Shown: positions 12,098 to 23,755 of the stretch, in pieces
How positions within the stretch are numbered: position 1 is the stretch's first letter
Layout of the letters: every line of letters begins with the position of its first letter
From: Rhexocercosporidium sp. MPI-PUGE-AT-0058
Taxonomy: Eukaryota; Ascomycota; Leotiomycetes; Helotiales
NCBI GenBank assembly: GCA_020746875.1
Contig: JAGTJL010000032.1
Location: 124,001-188,000, forward strand
Direction: 5' to 3'
Length of the DNA: 64,000 bases
Translations under genes and position numbers: made by a program
Notes under the pieces: model-generated
What the model was told of the DNA's origin: nothing
Seen by the model: the letters and a program-made list of their open reading frames with translations, nothing else
Databases searched by the model: none

Positions 12098-13745
12098 GCA
12101 GCGCATGGCCAGGCTGTGAGAGGTCCGCTAGACTCGATGGCGAGCAGCCAAGGCTGGGCATCCCGCCAGGGACCACGGTGGGCACCCACGCTGAGCCAAT
12201 AGGTCAAGTCCCTCGACAAACCCCTACCAAACCCGCTCCCCTCTCTCGTCCCCTACTGGACTACTGGACCATGCCTGCTCCCCTGCCCCGGCACTCTGGG
12301 AAGTGGTTCAGGACACCCCCCCACCCTAGAAGGTTTCTTTTCCGGCCGAGGCCTCCCAGTGTAGCAGGTAGTGCGGTCCTGTGTGGCCTGCGCCCGCGTG
12401 CTGCTCCTGCAAATACTTCCCATCGTCCACATCCGAACGATCTAGGGGGTCTCATACGCACCCAAATCGAGCGGATCCCGCCAGTTTCACCACTCACGGA
12501 GCTGTGAAGTGCGCCTCGAACTTGCAAAGTAGGCTTTCCCGTTCGATGCTCGCCGCTTGGCAACAGGCAAACTGCCCGATTGTCGTGAGATTCGACGCAC
12601 GTGTATCATGGCGAGGCCGCAACTTGCTGCTGCCAGACCTGCTGCTGGAGGGTACTTCTGCGCCAGACTCCCACACTCCTGGGTCAGACTTGTGCCTTCT
12701 GGGACATCTGGACCCTCTGTTTAGCTAGAGACAGCTAAGTGCATTTCCTTCCAGCGTCTTGGAATTCCGGGTATAAGATTTTCTTATGCGAAATCTTGTC
12801 TCGTTGCCAACAGGACTTCAAGACATCCCCCCAAGACTGCAAGAGATTTTCAAGAGATCTTCTTGGGATGCCAACAGCAAGCCTAAGGCGGGGAAAAACC
12901 AATGCCAAATCAAGTCCTGAGCCTATCATCGTCACCGCGCCGCCCCTTACCAGGTCGAGTTTCTGTGAGAGGCAACAGAGGAAGTGATTTTTCTGAGTAG
13001 CTGAGGACCCATACTGACAAAACAAACACATTCAACACAAGACAACTGTGGCAAGTAATGATAATTGGGCTCATCGCGAATGGAGTTGCATCCGTATCGT
13101 CGAACAATCAGTCCTTTTTTCTTGTGGTGGCGTAGGGTGAGTGCTCGTAGAAACCTTCTCAGTAGCTAGGCCCAAATCTAGCGGGAGTCGCCTGAACAGC
13201 CAGACAACAAATATCTCACCATGACCCCGCCAATATTCCCAAATCATCCGGACCACCGAAAAAAGAGCATAGTGGCACCTCCAACAACCCATTTCGTATT
13301 GCTTTTGATTGCCGTACCACCCACGTGCCTGTGGCTGTACCTAAAGCAGTCATGAGCTGCCGAGAGTCGAGTGTCCCACGCCCAAAGGTGCCTCCCTCCC
13401 AAACCATCTTGATCGCTAATTTGTCAGAGTATCGCCATTCTCACAATTCGCCTTTCCTGAGATGACTAAAAAAATTAAAATTTGTTCGTCAATGGAGGTA
13501 GATGAGCCTCAAGAAGTCGTTGGAGCTACGAAAGTCGACTATGCCACAGCCAAACACCAGATTCACAACAGGACGTTTTGACCATCGGCGCGTCGTCACT
13601 CACACGATTCGCGGTTCCAGAGATCGCCAGTGACCCTTCAGTGACTGCTTAAATCTTCGACAGAAATCAGCTGAGAAGCCTCAAGTCGAACATATCGATT
13701 CCACAATCTCGCATCACAAACAACATCCCGTCCACACCAGCCCAT

Positions 13746-14565
13746 CTAAACCAACATAGCCAAAGCCGCAGCCGCACCGCCAACAACCCACTTCGCACTC
13801 CCCGTAACCGCAGGAACACCCGCCGTACTCGTCGAACTCGTCTGCGCGACTCCACCCGAACCCTTTCCCGAACTCGCACTCCCACTCGAGCTTGAAGATG
13901 AGGTCTTCGTAGCCAGACCGGATGTCTGCGAAGTCGATGCAGCACTCGCCGTAGTAGAAGCCACAGTCGAGCTCGGCGTACTACCCGTCCCAGCAGCTGC
14001 ACCAGCCGTGATGAACACAGGCATATATTGGAAGTCCGTCCCGGTGTAGGTTTCTGTTGTCAGGCCGGGGAAATTGGCTTCGCTGCCACCAAAGGACTCG
14101 ACGCAGACGGCGGAGATAGTGGAATCCAGGGCGCAATCTATACGGGCGGTGCTGTTGTATGATACATTAGCCTGTGCTGGGTGAAGATGCAGTGGGAGAG
14201 GAAATGGTAGGCAGAGTGATGAAAGGAAGAAGTAACGTACAATGCCAACACGCCATCATCGCCATTCTCGGGCCCCATGGTATATTGGGCAGTAGATGCA
14301 TTCTCAGTCAGTGTGAATCCGCCAGGGAATCCGCATTCATCGGTGTTGGCGCATGATAGAGCGTAGGTGGTGAGGGAAGATGCCTATAGACATCGACATT
14401 AGAGCTGCACAACAGTCTACTCAGAGAGACACATACGGTACCAACGACTGCACCGACGAGAGACTGTGTATCTGCGCCTGGGATATAGAGAGTGACTGTG
14501 CTTGTCTGCGCCAGGGCGACGTTGACAACGGCTAGGGTAGAGAGGGTGATGCTACTAGAGAACAT
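13746..14565 (-). CDS. Secreted GPI-anchored cell-surface protein, 225 aa
   Basis: Probable wall or plasma-membrane glycoprotein. Three exons (14437-14565, 14241-14383, 13746-14151) with GT-AG junctions sum to exactly 226 codons. The start MFSSSITLSTLAVVNVALAQ is a clear signal peptide cleaved after the Ala/Gln stretch. The mature N-terminal part (about 110 residues) contains Cys residues in SCANTDECGF, RIDCALDST and SAVCVES and potential N-glycosylation sites, suggesting a small disulfide-stabilised domain. A Ser/Thr/Ala-rich stalk follows. The protein ends with a small-residue omega site region and a hydrophobic tail (WVVGGAAAALAMLV) typical of GPI attachment. No enzymatic domain is recognised. 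Its 5' leader lies in the 1.5-kb gap before the kinase-vWA gene. Confidence 0.8.
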
Positions 14566-16074
14566 CGTGATGTAGTGTTGATAATCGATTATGGATTATC
14601 CTCAAGTGAGCGAGTGTCTGAAGAAAGAGAGAGGTTTAAAAAGAAGAGAGACAGAGAAACAGAAATTGAACGAAAGTGAGGGTGTTTTATTGATCGAGAA
14701 ATTAACAAAGGGAGGACGACATGACGTTGACGTTGGTCATCGACGGGAGGGCAAAATGTGAAATACGATACCGTACCCCTTTGCATTAATTATTTTCGAT
14801 GGATCGCCACCCAATTAGCTTACCCGTGGGACGGCACAGTACCTAGACCGGCGTTAATCATAAACACGCCCCGATTTATGACAGATGTCAACATAATCGC
14901 GTTTTGAAGTTGACACTAATTAGACATCGGTGCCTAGCTAGGTGCCTTGGTATTCGGTGATGGAACGATAGGAAAGGGAATGATGTTGTGTTTCCTACCG
15001 CGAGGTTTCTCCGAAAAGCTTCGCCCACGTGACCGTATTATTAGCGCGTTTTGCTTTTGTCAAGTTCTCGCGACTAACTCTCCGGTCTCCCTTTTGAAAC
15101 CTCCAAATCAAAATCAAAATTCTGCTGACGCTCGGGGAGACTGACTCTGCTGTATATCTTTCAAGCAGAAAAAAAGAACTTCCCTATACTCTGTGCGTAC
15201 CGTATCAGCTTTCCTACTGTCTGGCAAGTTCACTCAGTGACCAGCAGTCGTCTCAAACGGGTCAAGGTAGGAGAGAGTTCAGTGTTGAATGAAACGGCCA
15301 GCTCTAGCGTACTGCAGCAGGCTTGAAAATATCCAACTGATTTCTAACTATCATTTCTTTTCCATTCTCGTCTATAGAATCAAACTCTAATCTTAGAGTC
15401 CATAACATCTAAAAAGTTTTCCAACTCGCGGTATCGCCTGTACGTTCCGCTTAGAACCAAACCAAGAGGCACTTCTTGATTCCCTTGTGCTATTTCCATC
15501 ACAACATCTAACTAGGCTTGATCTTGCTTGTTCTCTGCAGCCCCAGTTGTATATTCGATATCCGCCTAGATGTCATTAGCTACGATAGCTAGGTAGCTTT
15601 TGCTTCAGGGATCATAATATTCTATGTACAATATTTTCGGACTGGGGAGCAACCAACACTTTGCGCCTTGATACATCGTTTCCAACATTTCATTTTCTTC
15701 CATTTCCAACGAACCCATCATGCTGTCTTTGCCCACGCCTGATATGACTCCACAATAAATCTAAATGGATTTCCTCATCCCGGCCATGCCCTCATAACTC
15801 CGTCGTATTTTGCCGTCCCGTATATCCGTATGCTGTCATTCCTAATCCATGAAACTACCAGGACATGTACACCCTATTCAAAAAAATCCCAGAAACTTTG
15901 AAGTGAATAAATACAAGGGTATATCCGTTTCCCAAACTCCTTCAGACCGGCTCAATCCAAAAATAGGAAAAAAAGAAAAATATGCACGATGTATATGTAC
16001 AGCGAAGATACGGAGTAGCGCAGGGCATCTCTGCCTCGATGGCTGTGATGAGCCTTTGGGAAGATTTTACTTTC
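14566..16074. other. Intergenic region, no gene recognised
   Basis: It contains the promoter of the GPI protein and the 3' side of the kinase-vWA gene. A CACGTG occurs near 15026. No frame with a recognisable product was seen on either strand. Confidence 0.55.
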
Positions 16075-19000
16075 TCAAGAATTGTCGAAATTCTTGTCGA
16101 TTGCTCCAAGGAGCATTTTCCACATGTTGCCATTCGAAGGCGTCGCGTCAACGATATCCCTGGGCAAATTAGAACGTTAATTTCTCTCGTACAACAGCTG
16201 TTTAGGGCGCACTTACCGTTCTAGCCCAAGATGATCGTCCAGAGTCCGAATTTTCTCCCAGCCTTTCTCGCTATTGCCGAATACAATGAATTGTATTCCA
16301 ATTTGCGATGCAGGGTAGCCCAGGCCGACCATTCTATCGACGGCTCTCCCTATCGCCGCTGAAGGATCGCAGCCTTCCCCTTCTTCCCAAACCCCATCGG
16401 TCAGGACATATATACTCAAAGGGCGCACCATGCTTCCAGGTTTCATAGTATTCGCTTCTACCAGCTTCTGGGTATACCGTGCAAGAATTGGATCTAATGT
16501 CCACTCGATGTTGCTGGTGCCTTTGATTTTCAAGCGACGCTCGTGTACAGCGTCAACGAGCTTTGTCGAAGAGTTCCTGCTCAAGAAGGGACCGTAATGC
16601 TTCATGCTATTGATCACTTCTAGTGAGGTAGTGAATCGTAAATCCACCCCATCGGAGTCAGCTGGTTTTATAATGTAAGCTAGCACGCCGAAAACCTTCT
16701 CCATGTAGTCCCAATGAGTAAGCATGGATTGGACATCATCGACAACAAACACCTATGTGTGTCAGCGGGATGTATGGGGTGATTTGAAACGATTTGAAAC
16801 GATTCTTACATGATCCCTTTCTTTCAGCCGACCGTACAAGTGGTACCCGTCAAGTTCTTCAAATTTACCCTTTTTGGCTCGCAGATCAATGGCTGTTCCT
16901 ATGGGCAGATCAGCAGGAGGCTTTGATTTTCTGACCCGCGGTGGAGATGGGATTGACGGCTTCGGAATGGATTGTTGAATTTCGGGATGCGGAGGCTCGT
17001 CCTGTCCCCGAGGTGCAATAGATGAGTTTGCTGTAGAGGATCGTTGTCAGCTCTTTGTTCACTTGCCATGCAGCTTTCGTTCTTAGATTCAGCCTTCTGG
17101 GTATGGAATTCTCCATGTAAAATGACAGCAGAAAGTTGGCGATGTTCATAGTGAACCGGGTTCATGTTACTTACATTGGTGAGGATTGTCATCCATCGAT
17201 CTTGGGTCATAGGCTTGAAAGTTGGGGAGAGGTTGCGGGTGGGTGTGTGCAGGAAGCGAAGCCAATTGTGAGCGGATCGGAAGATTCTCCTGTCCATTCC
17301 AGTGATTTGAATTGGCACTTCGATGACCTTCGGGATACGATGTATAGTTTGTGGGATGATGGTCAGCTTGATGTGGAGATGAGTTACCTTGTGCCCAGAG
17401 ATTCGGTTGATTTGAGCCACGAACATGGTCGTCGCCGATGTTCCCTTCGGAAAGCTGGGAGCGGTAATGATTATGCTGGGAAAAGGGTCGGTTTGGAGGA
17501 TAGCTGTTGGCGCCATTGCTAGTCGCCAAGTTACGTGAAGTGGGTTGCTGCTCGTTTCCGGATTCCAGCGGGTTGGTAGCGTTCCTAGTAGGAACTCTTG
17601 TGTTTCCCCATCCGAGTGAATGCTGGCCACTATCATTCCCGTGGTCGAGCGGGTATAGGTCTTTATCTTGGGTAGTATTATGTGACTTCTGTTGTTGCGG
17701 TTGCTGATAATCATATGTTTGTGCTCCAGATATTATCTGAGAATCAATGTCAGATCGTCTTGGGTTATAGGCAGCTGGTCCAGTTTCAGAACGATAAGGA
17801 AAATGCTGATTTCCTATGGGATGCCGACCAGCCGAATTTGAGGTGGGGTACTGTAGCCCCAGAGCCCCAAAATTGGGCTGAGCCTCCGCTTGTTTAGGTC
17901 CGTAGGATCCAGTTATTGGCCTAGGAGAAAACACTCTGTCCATCTCCCCGAACTGACCATGAGTTCCGTCGACTGTTGTACGGCGATGTGACGTAGCTGA
18001 TGAAGAGGGAGAGGAAGTTATCGACTGCACAAAGGGATTATTTTGTGGAGTTCTTGGGGGATATAGAGGCTGTCGATTACCCGCCAGCACAAGATCCGAC
18101 CTAGCATCCGCTAAGATCGTTTGAGACAGCTTCCAGAAATTCAAGATTGTGTCGCGACTTTTCTCTTCCTCAAGCATAGCCTCAACCATAACTGCAACTC
18201 TGGCGGTAATGAAATCTTCTGGTTGTAAGACCAAGTTCTGATGCCACTCATGGACTAACCCCAAAACGCGGTGCCCATCGTGAAAACAATCTGTGGTTTG
18301 GATGCCACGGTACTTAGGCGCATTCCTACGAGCATGGCGATACTTTTTGAGATCTGATATGGAACCTGCAACCCATACACACGCCTCGCTAAACACTGCT
18401 CCTAGGGACCAGGTGTCGACCTTTTGGGTGACACTGATGCGGCCTGAACGAAGAAATGAATCCATCCGACAGCATTCAGGTGCTCCTAGATTCTCGTCAG
18501 CTAAATGTTTGCCAACGAAGTGGGTCTTGCGACTCTTGTACGAACTAACCGTAAGTGCTAGTGCCCTGAGAATCTAGGTCTGTATCTTCTCCGGTAGGTG
18601 AATTTGGTATTTTGAAGTGGCATGTTCCAAGGTCCGCCATTTTCATATGATACTGGAACTTCGACCTGATTTCCCCCCCCAGCGACGAGACAAGGATGTT
18701 GTCCGGTTTGATATCTTGGTGCCACCTGAATCAATCAGCCTAACTTTGTATTAGTTGCACATTCGAGGAGAACGTACCCTAGTAGCGCTTGCGGTTGCCC
18801 ATCGTTCCCATCTATCTGCCCCTCGTGGTGAATATATTTCACAGCTCCGATCAACTGAAACATCTGTTCCCAGAAGTCGATTATGTCTTCACCGGTCTTT
18901 GGCGGAATAGTGATCTTGTAATAGAGTTCAAGAGTTCCAATGTCCGCATATTCCAGCAGTACATTGAATCCACCTTGCTTTTTGAAGCTACCATAAAAGC

Positions 19001-19794
19001 CAATCATGCCAGGCACTGAGCCACGTTTTTGGAGCCTTTGAAAAGCGCTGGTTTCTCTTTCGCAGACCCGCTCGGCATTGCTCTCCAGGTATGTTTTGAG
19101 GACGAAGGTGTTCGTCGATTGATCATTTGACGACTGGAGACCATTAGTGCTAATTTAGTTTCCCTTTGACTTAAGAGATACTTACCGATGTCTCAAGCCC
19201 TCGATTCGAACTAACAAGCTCATTGTATGCGGGATGAATCTCTACTTCGCATATTCTCGCACTCTCGCCCCGCCCAAGTTCCCTCTTTATGCGGATGGGG
19301 AGGATGTGTTCGTCTTGAAGCAGTCTGTCGACCTGGTAGCGAATGATTGGGGCGCATATCATCCACTGCTTTTCGCGGAAGCGCCGCAGAAACTCGTCAG
19401 GGTCTCGTTCGTTGCCGCATGTAGGAAAGTTGTCGACCTTTGAGTTGAAAGGAAGGTGCAAGTCATGGAGGTGATCCTGTTCCGCAAATCTCTCTATGTA
19501 TTCAGACTTTCCAATCAACAAGAGAATGGAAAACACCATGGGGCAATGTTGTGCGATCGTATCGAAATTGCGCGCCTCTCTTTTGAGCGCTGCGCGAAGA
19601 AGTTTCCTGAGCTCACGGAAGTTATTGGATCGGAGATATTCGAGCAGATCAGACAGTGGCAAGAACGGGGCAGCTTGGCTGTTGCTGTTCGTATCCCACT
19701 GTGCTGGGTCCAACAGACCTTGGTGACAGTTCTTAGCGACCCAGGCATGGAACTGCTGAATAGCTTGATGGCTGTCCGACACTGGATGTGACAT
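16075..19794 (-). CDS. Non-RD protein kinase - disordered linker - vWA-like protein
   Basis: Multi-exon gene of roughly 1,050-1,100 residues. I chose the ATG at 19794 (MSHPVSDSHQ), followed by a helical N-terminal region of about 150 residues. The kinase domain shows the Gly loop ELGRGESARICEV, Lys in TFVLKTY, the catalytic loop WHQDIKPDNILV, DLG in place of DFG, and an APE motif (GAPECCR). The catalytic Asp, Lys and Asn are kept, but HRD is HQD, a non-RD kinase. A Q/N/P/S-rich region of about 350 residues, predicted disordered, follows. The C-terminus is a von Willebrand A-like domain with VFVVDDVQSM at the MIDAS position (first Ser replaced by Val) and the later Asp in VLTDGVW. The last intron near 16150-16204 places the C-terminus at WKMLLGAIDKNFDNS. 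Likely a fungal signalling protein. Substrate and trigger are unknown. Confidence 0.82.
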
Positions 19795-20966
19795 TGTATT
19801 GGTCTCAACAAGTTGACACGAAACGATAGGGCAAGGCGCCGTGCTGGGCCTGCGACAAGGCGACACGGTTCACAACTGAGCAAGTGACTTGTCATGCACA
19901 AGACAACAGACAAGACAAGGCGCTGCGGGAGTAGCCAGGTGCTATTCGATCCAAAAGCTGCGGGTACATGCAATGTGAGCAATGCAGGTCTCCAGAACTT
20001 TCGCATCAGAACGTTGAGAAGAGGAAAAGGGTTGAGCAGCGGCGAGGCTGGATGGTAGCGGGGGCTCTTGACTTGGGCCTGGAGGTGTTGCTCATGTCTT
20101 GGATGACTAATTACCACGCCCGGTAGACTTTCCCCTTGGATAGTTAAGTTGCCTGTATAGCTGTGACAGTCAATAACTGATGCTTGAGGAACGATCTGTG
20201 AGTACAGTACATGACAGGGACGCTGGTACCTCACGGCTTGCGGCATGATCGAGATGACAGCTTGGCCTGCCACAGCATGTTGGATTCCTGGGAAGATGCC
20301 AATATGTGAGCTCACTAAGCCCTGGGTAAAGTATGAATGCCGGACAACTAGGAATAATAAAATGCTGCAGTCCGTATATCTACTCGCCAGAGAATACTTG
20401 TTTTAATTTTGTCAGCGGCCAAGCAGCCCACGCTTCTGGTTCGGGCCGCATGTAATTAAGTACAACCTCTAAATGCCTGCAGCTATCCCTAAAGTCTGTA
20501 AACTGGGGGCTTTCCAAGACCTACCTAAGCTCATTAGGGTAGCTTTTGTAAACCTCAATTTTTAGCCTTGCATCGTAGGACTTCACACACAACTCGAAGA
20601 CCATAGAAATTTGACCACGGAAACCGCATATCGCGCCGCAACCGTGCGTATGGATCACGTCGGTAAATTCACGCATTTGATTCAACAAGGTGATTTTTCA
20701 AACACATTGTTTGGGTCTGGATAATAAGTACTCCGTGTCTATCTTTAAGTATGTTTCTGACGCTGTGTGTTTGTTCCATATTTCCTCATCGTGACTAGCC
20801 TTACTGTTGAGCAATACCGTACAATGATGGCGATGCAAGCACCTTTCCTCGACATACTTTCATAACGAGTCCCATTAACAGATCCGGTTGAACTCCATTA
20901 GTAGTACACTCTTCGAGCAAGACGTTTCAGGTTCTCATCCCCTCCCCTCCCGAAGAAAAAGGTCAA
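19795..20966. other. Intergenic region between kinase-vWA and CorA-like genes
   Basis: It holds the kinase-vWA promoter and the 3' flank of the CorA-like gene. A long minus-strand frame runs through 19515-20315, but it overlaps the kinase first exon out of phase and lacks domain features. No other coding signal seen. Confidence 0.55.
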
Positions 20967-22993
20967 TTACACGCCTGTTTTCACCCGTTTCTTGAGGACA
21001 TTGGCCTTTTCTTTTCGATCTACCCAAATGTAAACGCCATACCAAGAGGCGAATGTCAAAAACATCAAAGGTAAAGTGATCGCGAGATACAATTGCAGTG
21101 CGCCTAACTGGAAAACCTCTTGTGACTTCCCATTCTCCGATTTCTGATATTTCACGATGTCTGTGCTCATGATCGTCTGCCAGCTGGTTAGCTTTCCGTC
21201 GGGATAGTCTGTCAGCTTTAGTACTCACTGAAATGAAAGTTCCAGGCAAGAAAAACAGGGTAACAAGGGTGATGATCCGCATGGAAACAGTTTCTTGCTT
21301 CGTTTTCTGTGCTATTTCGTGCATGTCTCGAGTCAACACCTCGACATTTTGAGCAGATATCTGTGCTTTGCTGGCAAACAACTTGTTTGATTCCATGTTA
21401 CGGTAGTCCAAGATTCCATAAAGCTTGTGAACATCAGTGATTCGAAAATTTATCACGATCTGTAGAACTCACGAGACTTTTGCGATCCGTGAGCAAGCGA
21501 AGAAGGACCTTCGTCCTCGATTGCTGCATTTGGAGATCATTGATGATACCCCAACTGTCTTCTCGAATTTATATATTTCTCTTGAGCAAGCTGCTTTCAC
21601 AACCGCTGGAAACTCCTCAGAGTTTACAACCTCGCCATAGTGCTGGCGAACCTCGGACAATGTGTTAATATTTGATTCTAGAACAAGTCCCGCCTCGTTG
21701 GCTTTTTCCTCAAGAGACTGCACTTCTTGGAGATCGCTAAATGAGAAGTCTTCGCTGGTTTCCAAGCTGTCCTCCGAGTTTGCGGAGGAGCTACTAGGTC
21801 GCGGAGTTGATGCTTGTTGTGTAGAATGGAAAAAGCCAGTTGGGTGATGGCTGAGTTGACTGATAAATCGCCAAGGGGCCTTTTCCCAGACAGATGCCGG
21901 CGAAATGCATGTTGGTAAAGATATTGCTTCTGACGCTCTCAATTGGCAAGGAGTCCTTTCGATATAATTCACGTCACGATCAAGGTCCACCAGTAGAGCT
22001 TCGCGAGTTACTTTCTGCAACTCTTGTTCGATGAAATTTATGTACCATCGCCAGTGCTCACGGCACCAGTCAAAAATTATGAGATGGTTCTGAAGAGTCG
22101 AGGAGAACGATGTTGCAAAGGCATCCAAGACCTGAAGCTTACCAGAGTATCGGCTGCTTGTAGCTGCTTCGATTCGTTTTTTCATGAGCTGGTCGCCCTT
22201 GACGATGAGCCAGAAGGCCTTTCCGGTCTCAATATCAAACGAGTGGTACATTGCGATTTGCCTTATAGACCAAGGCCATTGCTTCTGGCCATTTGACGGC
22301 TCTACTGACTTCAAATTATAGCACATCCGAATATCGCGACCAGACCTGCCAATCTGAGGCAGTTCCAATCCTCTGTCGATGACTGCGAGTCGATCGTCGG
22401 ATCGAAAGCCACTAAATTGGAAATCTTGGCAATATTCTTGCTTGCCGAAAGGAAATACAAAATCGAGGAAGGCCGGAATGACTTGATGGTAGGTCATGGT
22501 AAACAAGAACATGGCCTTTGTAATCTTCAATCGCTCCCTGGAGTGTGGCGCGTGTACAAATCTGTACGTCGAGATTTTGTCAGCAGATGGAGCGGGATCA
22601 CAAGACAAAAATATTTCCAGACATACACAAATCTACACTGAGGGTCGCATCGGTCCAACAGATTCGCCCCAATCAAGTAATCCTTCAGATCAGCATTATT
22701 ATGAAGCACGACGTTCTCAAAACCTAGGTATTAACGGCCGCTATTAGCTCGAAGCAGCTCAGAGCCTGTCAATGTGAGAACAAACATTTCTCTTTCTCAT
22801 CGAAGTCCCGGAGACACATGCTAGCCTTCGATTCATCAAAAAAAAGTCGCTCCTCTTGATCATCTAGTCGGTCGCTATAACCTTTTCGTGTGTGGTCATA
22901 GCTGTCGTCGTAAAGCAGATTGTTGGGATATTTGGCAGCCTCGGCGCAAGATTTTGCGAATCTCTTGGCCTCTGCGTCCGCCACATTTTGCAT
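20967..22993 (-). CDS. CorA-like fungal membrane protein without a GMN motif, possible frameshift
   Basis: Fungal CorA-like protein starting MQNVADAEAKRF. Short introns near 22725-22785 and 22560-22620 rebuild the conserved stretch DPQCRFVFVHAPHSRERLKI, followed by TYHQVIPAFLDFVFPFGKQ. A large soluble domain and a coiled helical region lead to two closely spaced C-terminal membrane helices: MRIITLVTLFFLPGTFIS and LQLYLAITLPLMFLTFASW. Introns sit between the DRKSLL and YGILDY segments (about 21430-21473) and just after TM1. The residues after TM1 read TIMSTDIVKY, so the GMN selectivity motif of Mg2+ channels is missing. Ion transport is therefore doubtful, and a membrane-anchoring or signalling role is as likely. 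The frame changes near 21549-21552 without an obvious intron (FEKTVG to IINDLQMQQSR), either a 1-nt indel in a G run or an unrecognised splice. It is co-oriented with the kinase-vWA gene. Confidence 0.72.
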
Positions 22994-23439
22994 GGCTTAT
23001 AGGTAGGTTAATGGGAGATTTAATCGTAAGTAGTTATGCTGACAAGTAGCGAGGATACAAATGCTTTGCTGTGAGTTCTTGAAGGACTTTCCCTTCTTAA
23101 AAGTCGTCAACACAGCACCGCCTTGTGGAAACCTGGGCGGTTAATTAGATGTGGGAGCACCGCCCGAGGGGGGGCGATGAGGCAGTGCGAGCATGGCTCT
23201 CCAATAATACGGTAACACGGCATGTAGCGGGGTTTTCCTCTCAATTTACTGCAACCACGAAACATATGACAAAGCGAAAGTGAAATGGCACAGACTCATT
23301 TCATTGGTTCAAGACCTGTCAATACGCCCAATGCCGCCGCTTTCCTATTCCCGTAACCCTTTGCTGGGCTGGCCATCTTCTCTGCCGTTGTCCTCTTGAA
23401 TGCAATATTCAACCCACAATTCGAGCTTCTTGCAGAAGC
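22994..23439. other. Short intergenic region
   Basis: 446 bp between the 71-residue gene and the CorA-like gene. It serves as promoter and leader for the CorA-like gene. No further coding signal seen. Confidence 0.6.
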
Positions 23440-23755
23440 TCAAAGGTCATCATGTGGCTCCCTTTTGCTATCAAGTACCGCTTTTTCCACCTGCTCAATC
23501 ACCTGTCAGTATTCATAGATAATCCGGATGTCTTAAACTACCGTAGTCAGCTTTCGAGGAACGTCAAAGACCCAGTGGTCAGACCTGCACTGTGAATAGT
23601 CAGCACTCCTGTTGCAGATTCCAGGCTTTTCAGAAGGCGAAATCAACTACCTTGACGTTGAATGGATATGACGCCCCGAACAATGTGGCCAAGTAACTTC
23701 GCACCACTTCGTCGGATAGGCGGTAATGTGTGATTTTGTCTCTCTTGCGTGACAT
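23440..23755 (-). CDS. Small conserved-looking hypothetical protein, 71 aa, three exons
   Basis: Assembled by hand; each exon is too short to be seen as a normal open frame. Exons are 23651-23755 (35 codons, starts MSRKRDKITHYRLSDEV), 23542-23589 (16 codons, CRSDHWVFDVPRKLTT) and 23440-23502 (20 codons plus TGA, ends SKREPHDDL). Both introns are phase 0 with GTAG donors, CTGAC-like branch points and CAG acceptors. The three exons sum to 72 codons without an internal stop. The composition is soluble and mixed alpha/beta: a helical LSDEVVRSYLATLFG segment, an aromatic strand DHWVFDVPRKLT and a final acidic/basic helix. I do not know its function. It sits 446 bp upstream of the CorA-like gene on the same strand. 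The clean splicing and protein-like content argue for a real gene. Confidence 0.62.

Larger units (their letters stand above)
11699..13745. other. Intergenic region with GC-rich segment, no gene recognised
   Basis: The part near 11699-11950 is the phosphate-permease promoter. The rest includes a GC-rich stretch at about 12050-12700 with a GGCTGGGC repeat (12057-12097). Further CACGTG hexamers occur near 12598 and 13322. Overlapping frames of 60-151 codons on both strands are typical of GC-rich non-coding DNA, and none shows a domain. Confidence 0.55.

Noticed and set aside
12052..12728. Overlapping frames of 100-151 codons in GC-rich DNA
   Set aside because: Stop codons are rare in GC-rich sequence. 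Frames overlap on both strands and have no domain.
19515..20315. 266-codon minus-strand frame
   Set aside because: It overlaps the first exon of the kinase-vWA gene out of phase. The kinase frame has clear protein content and this one does not.
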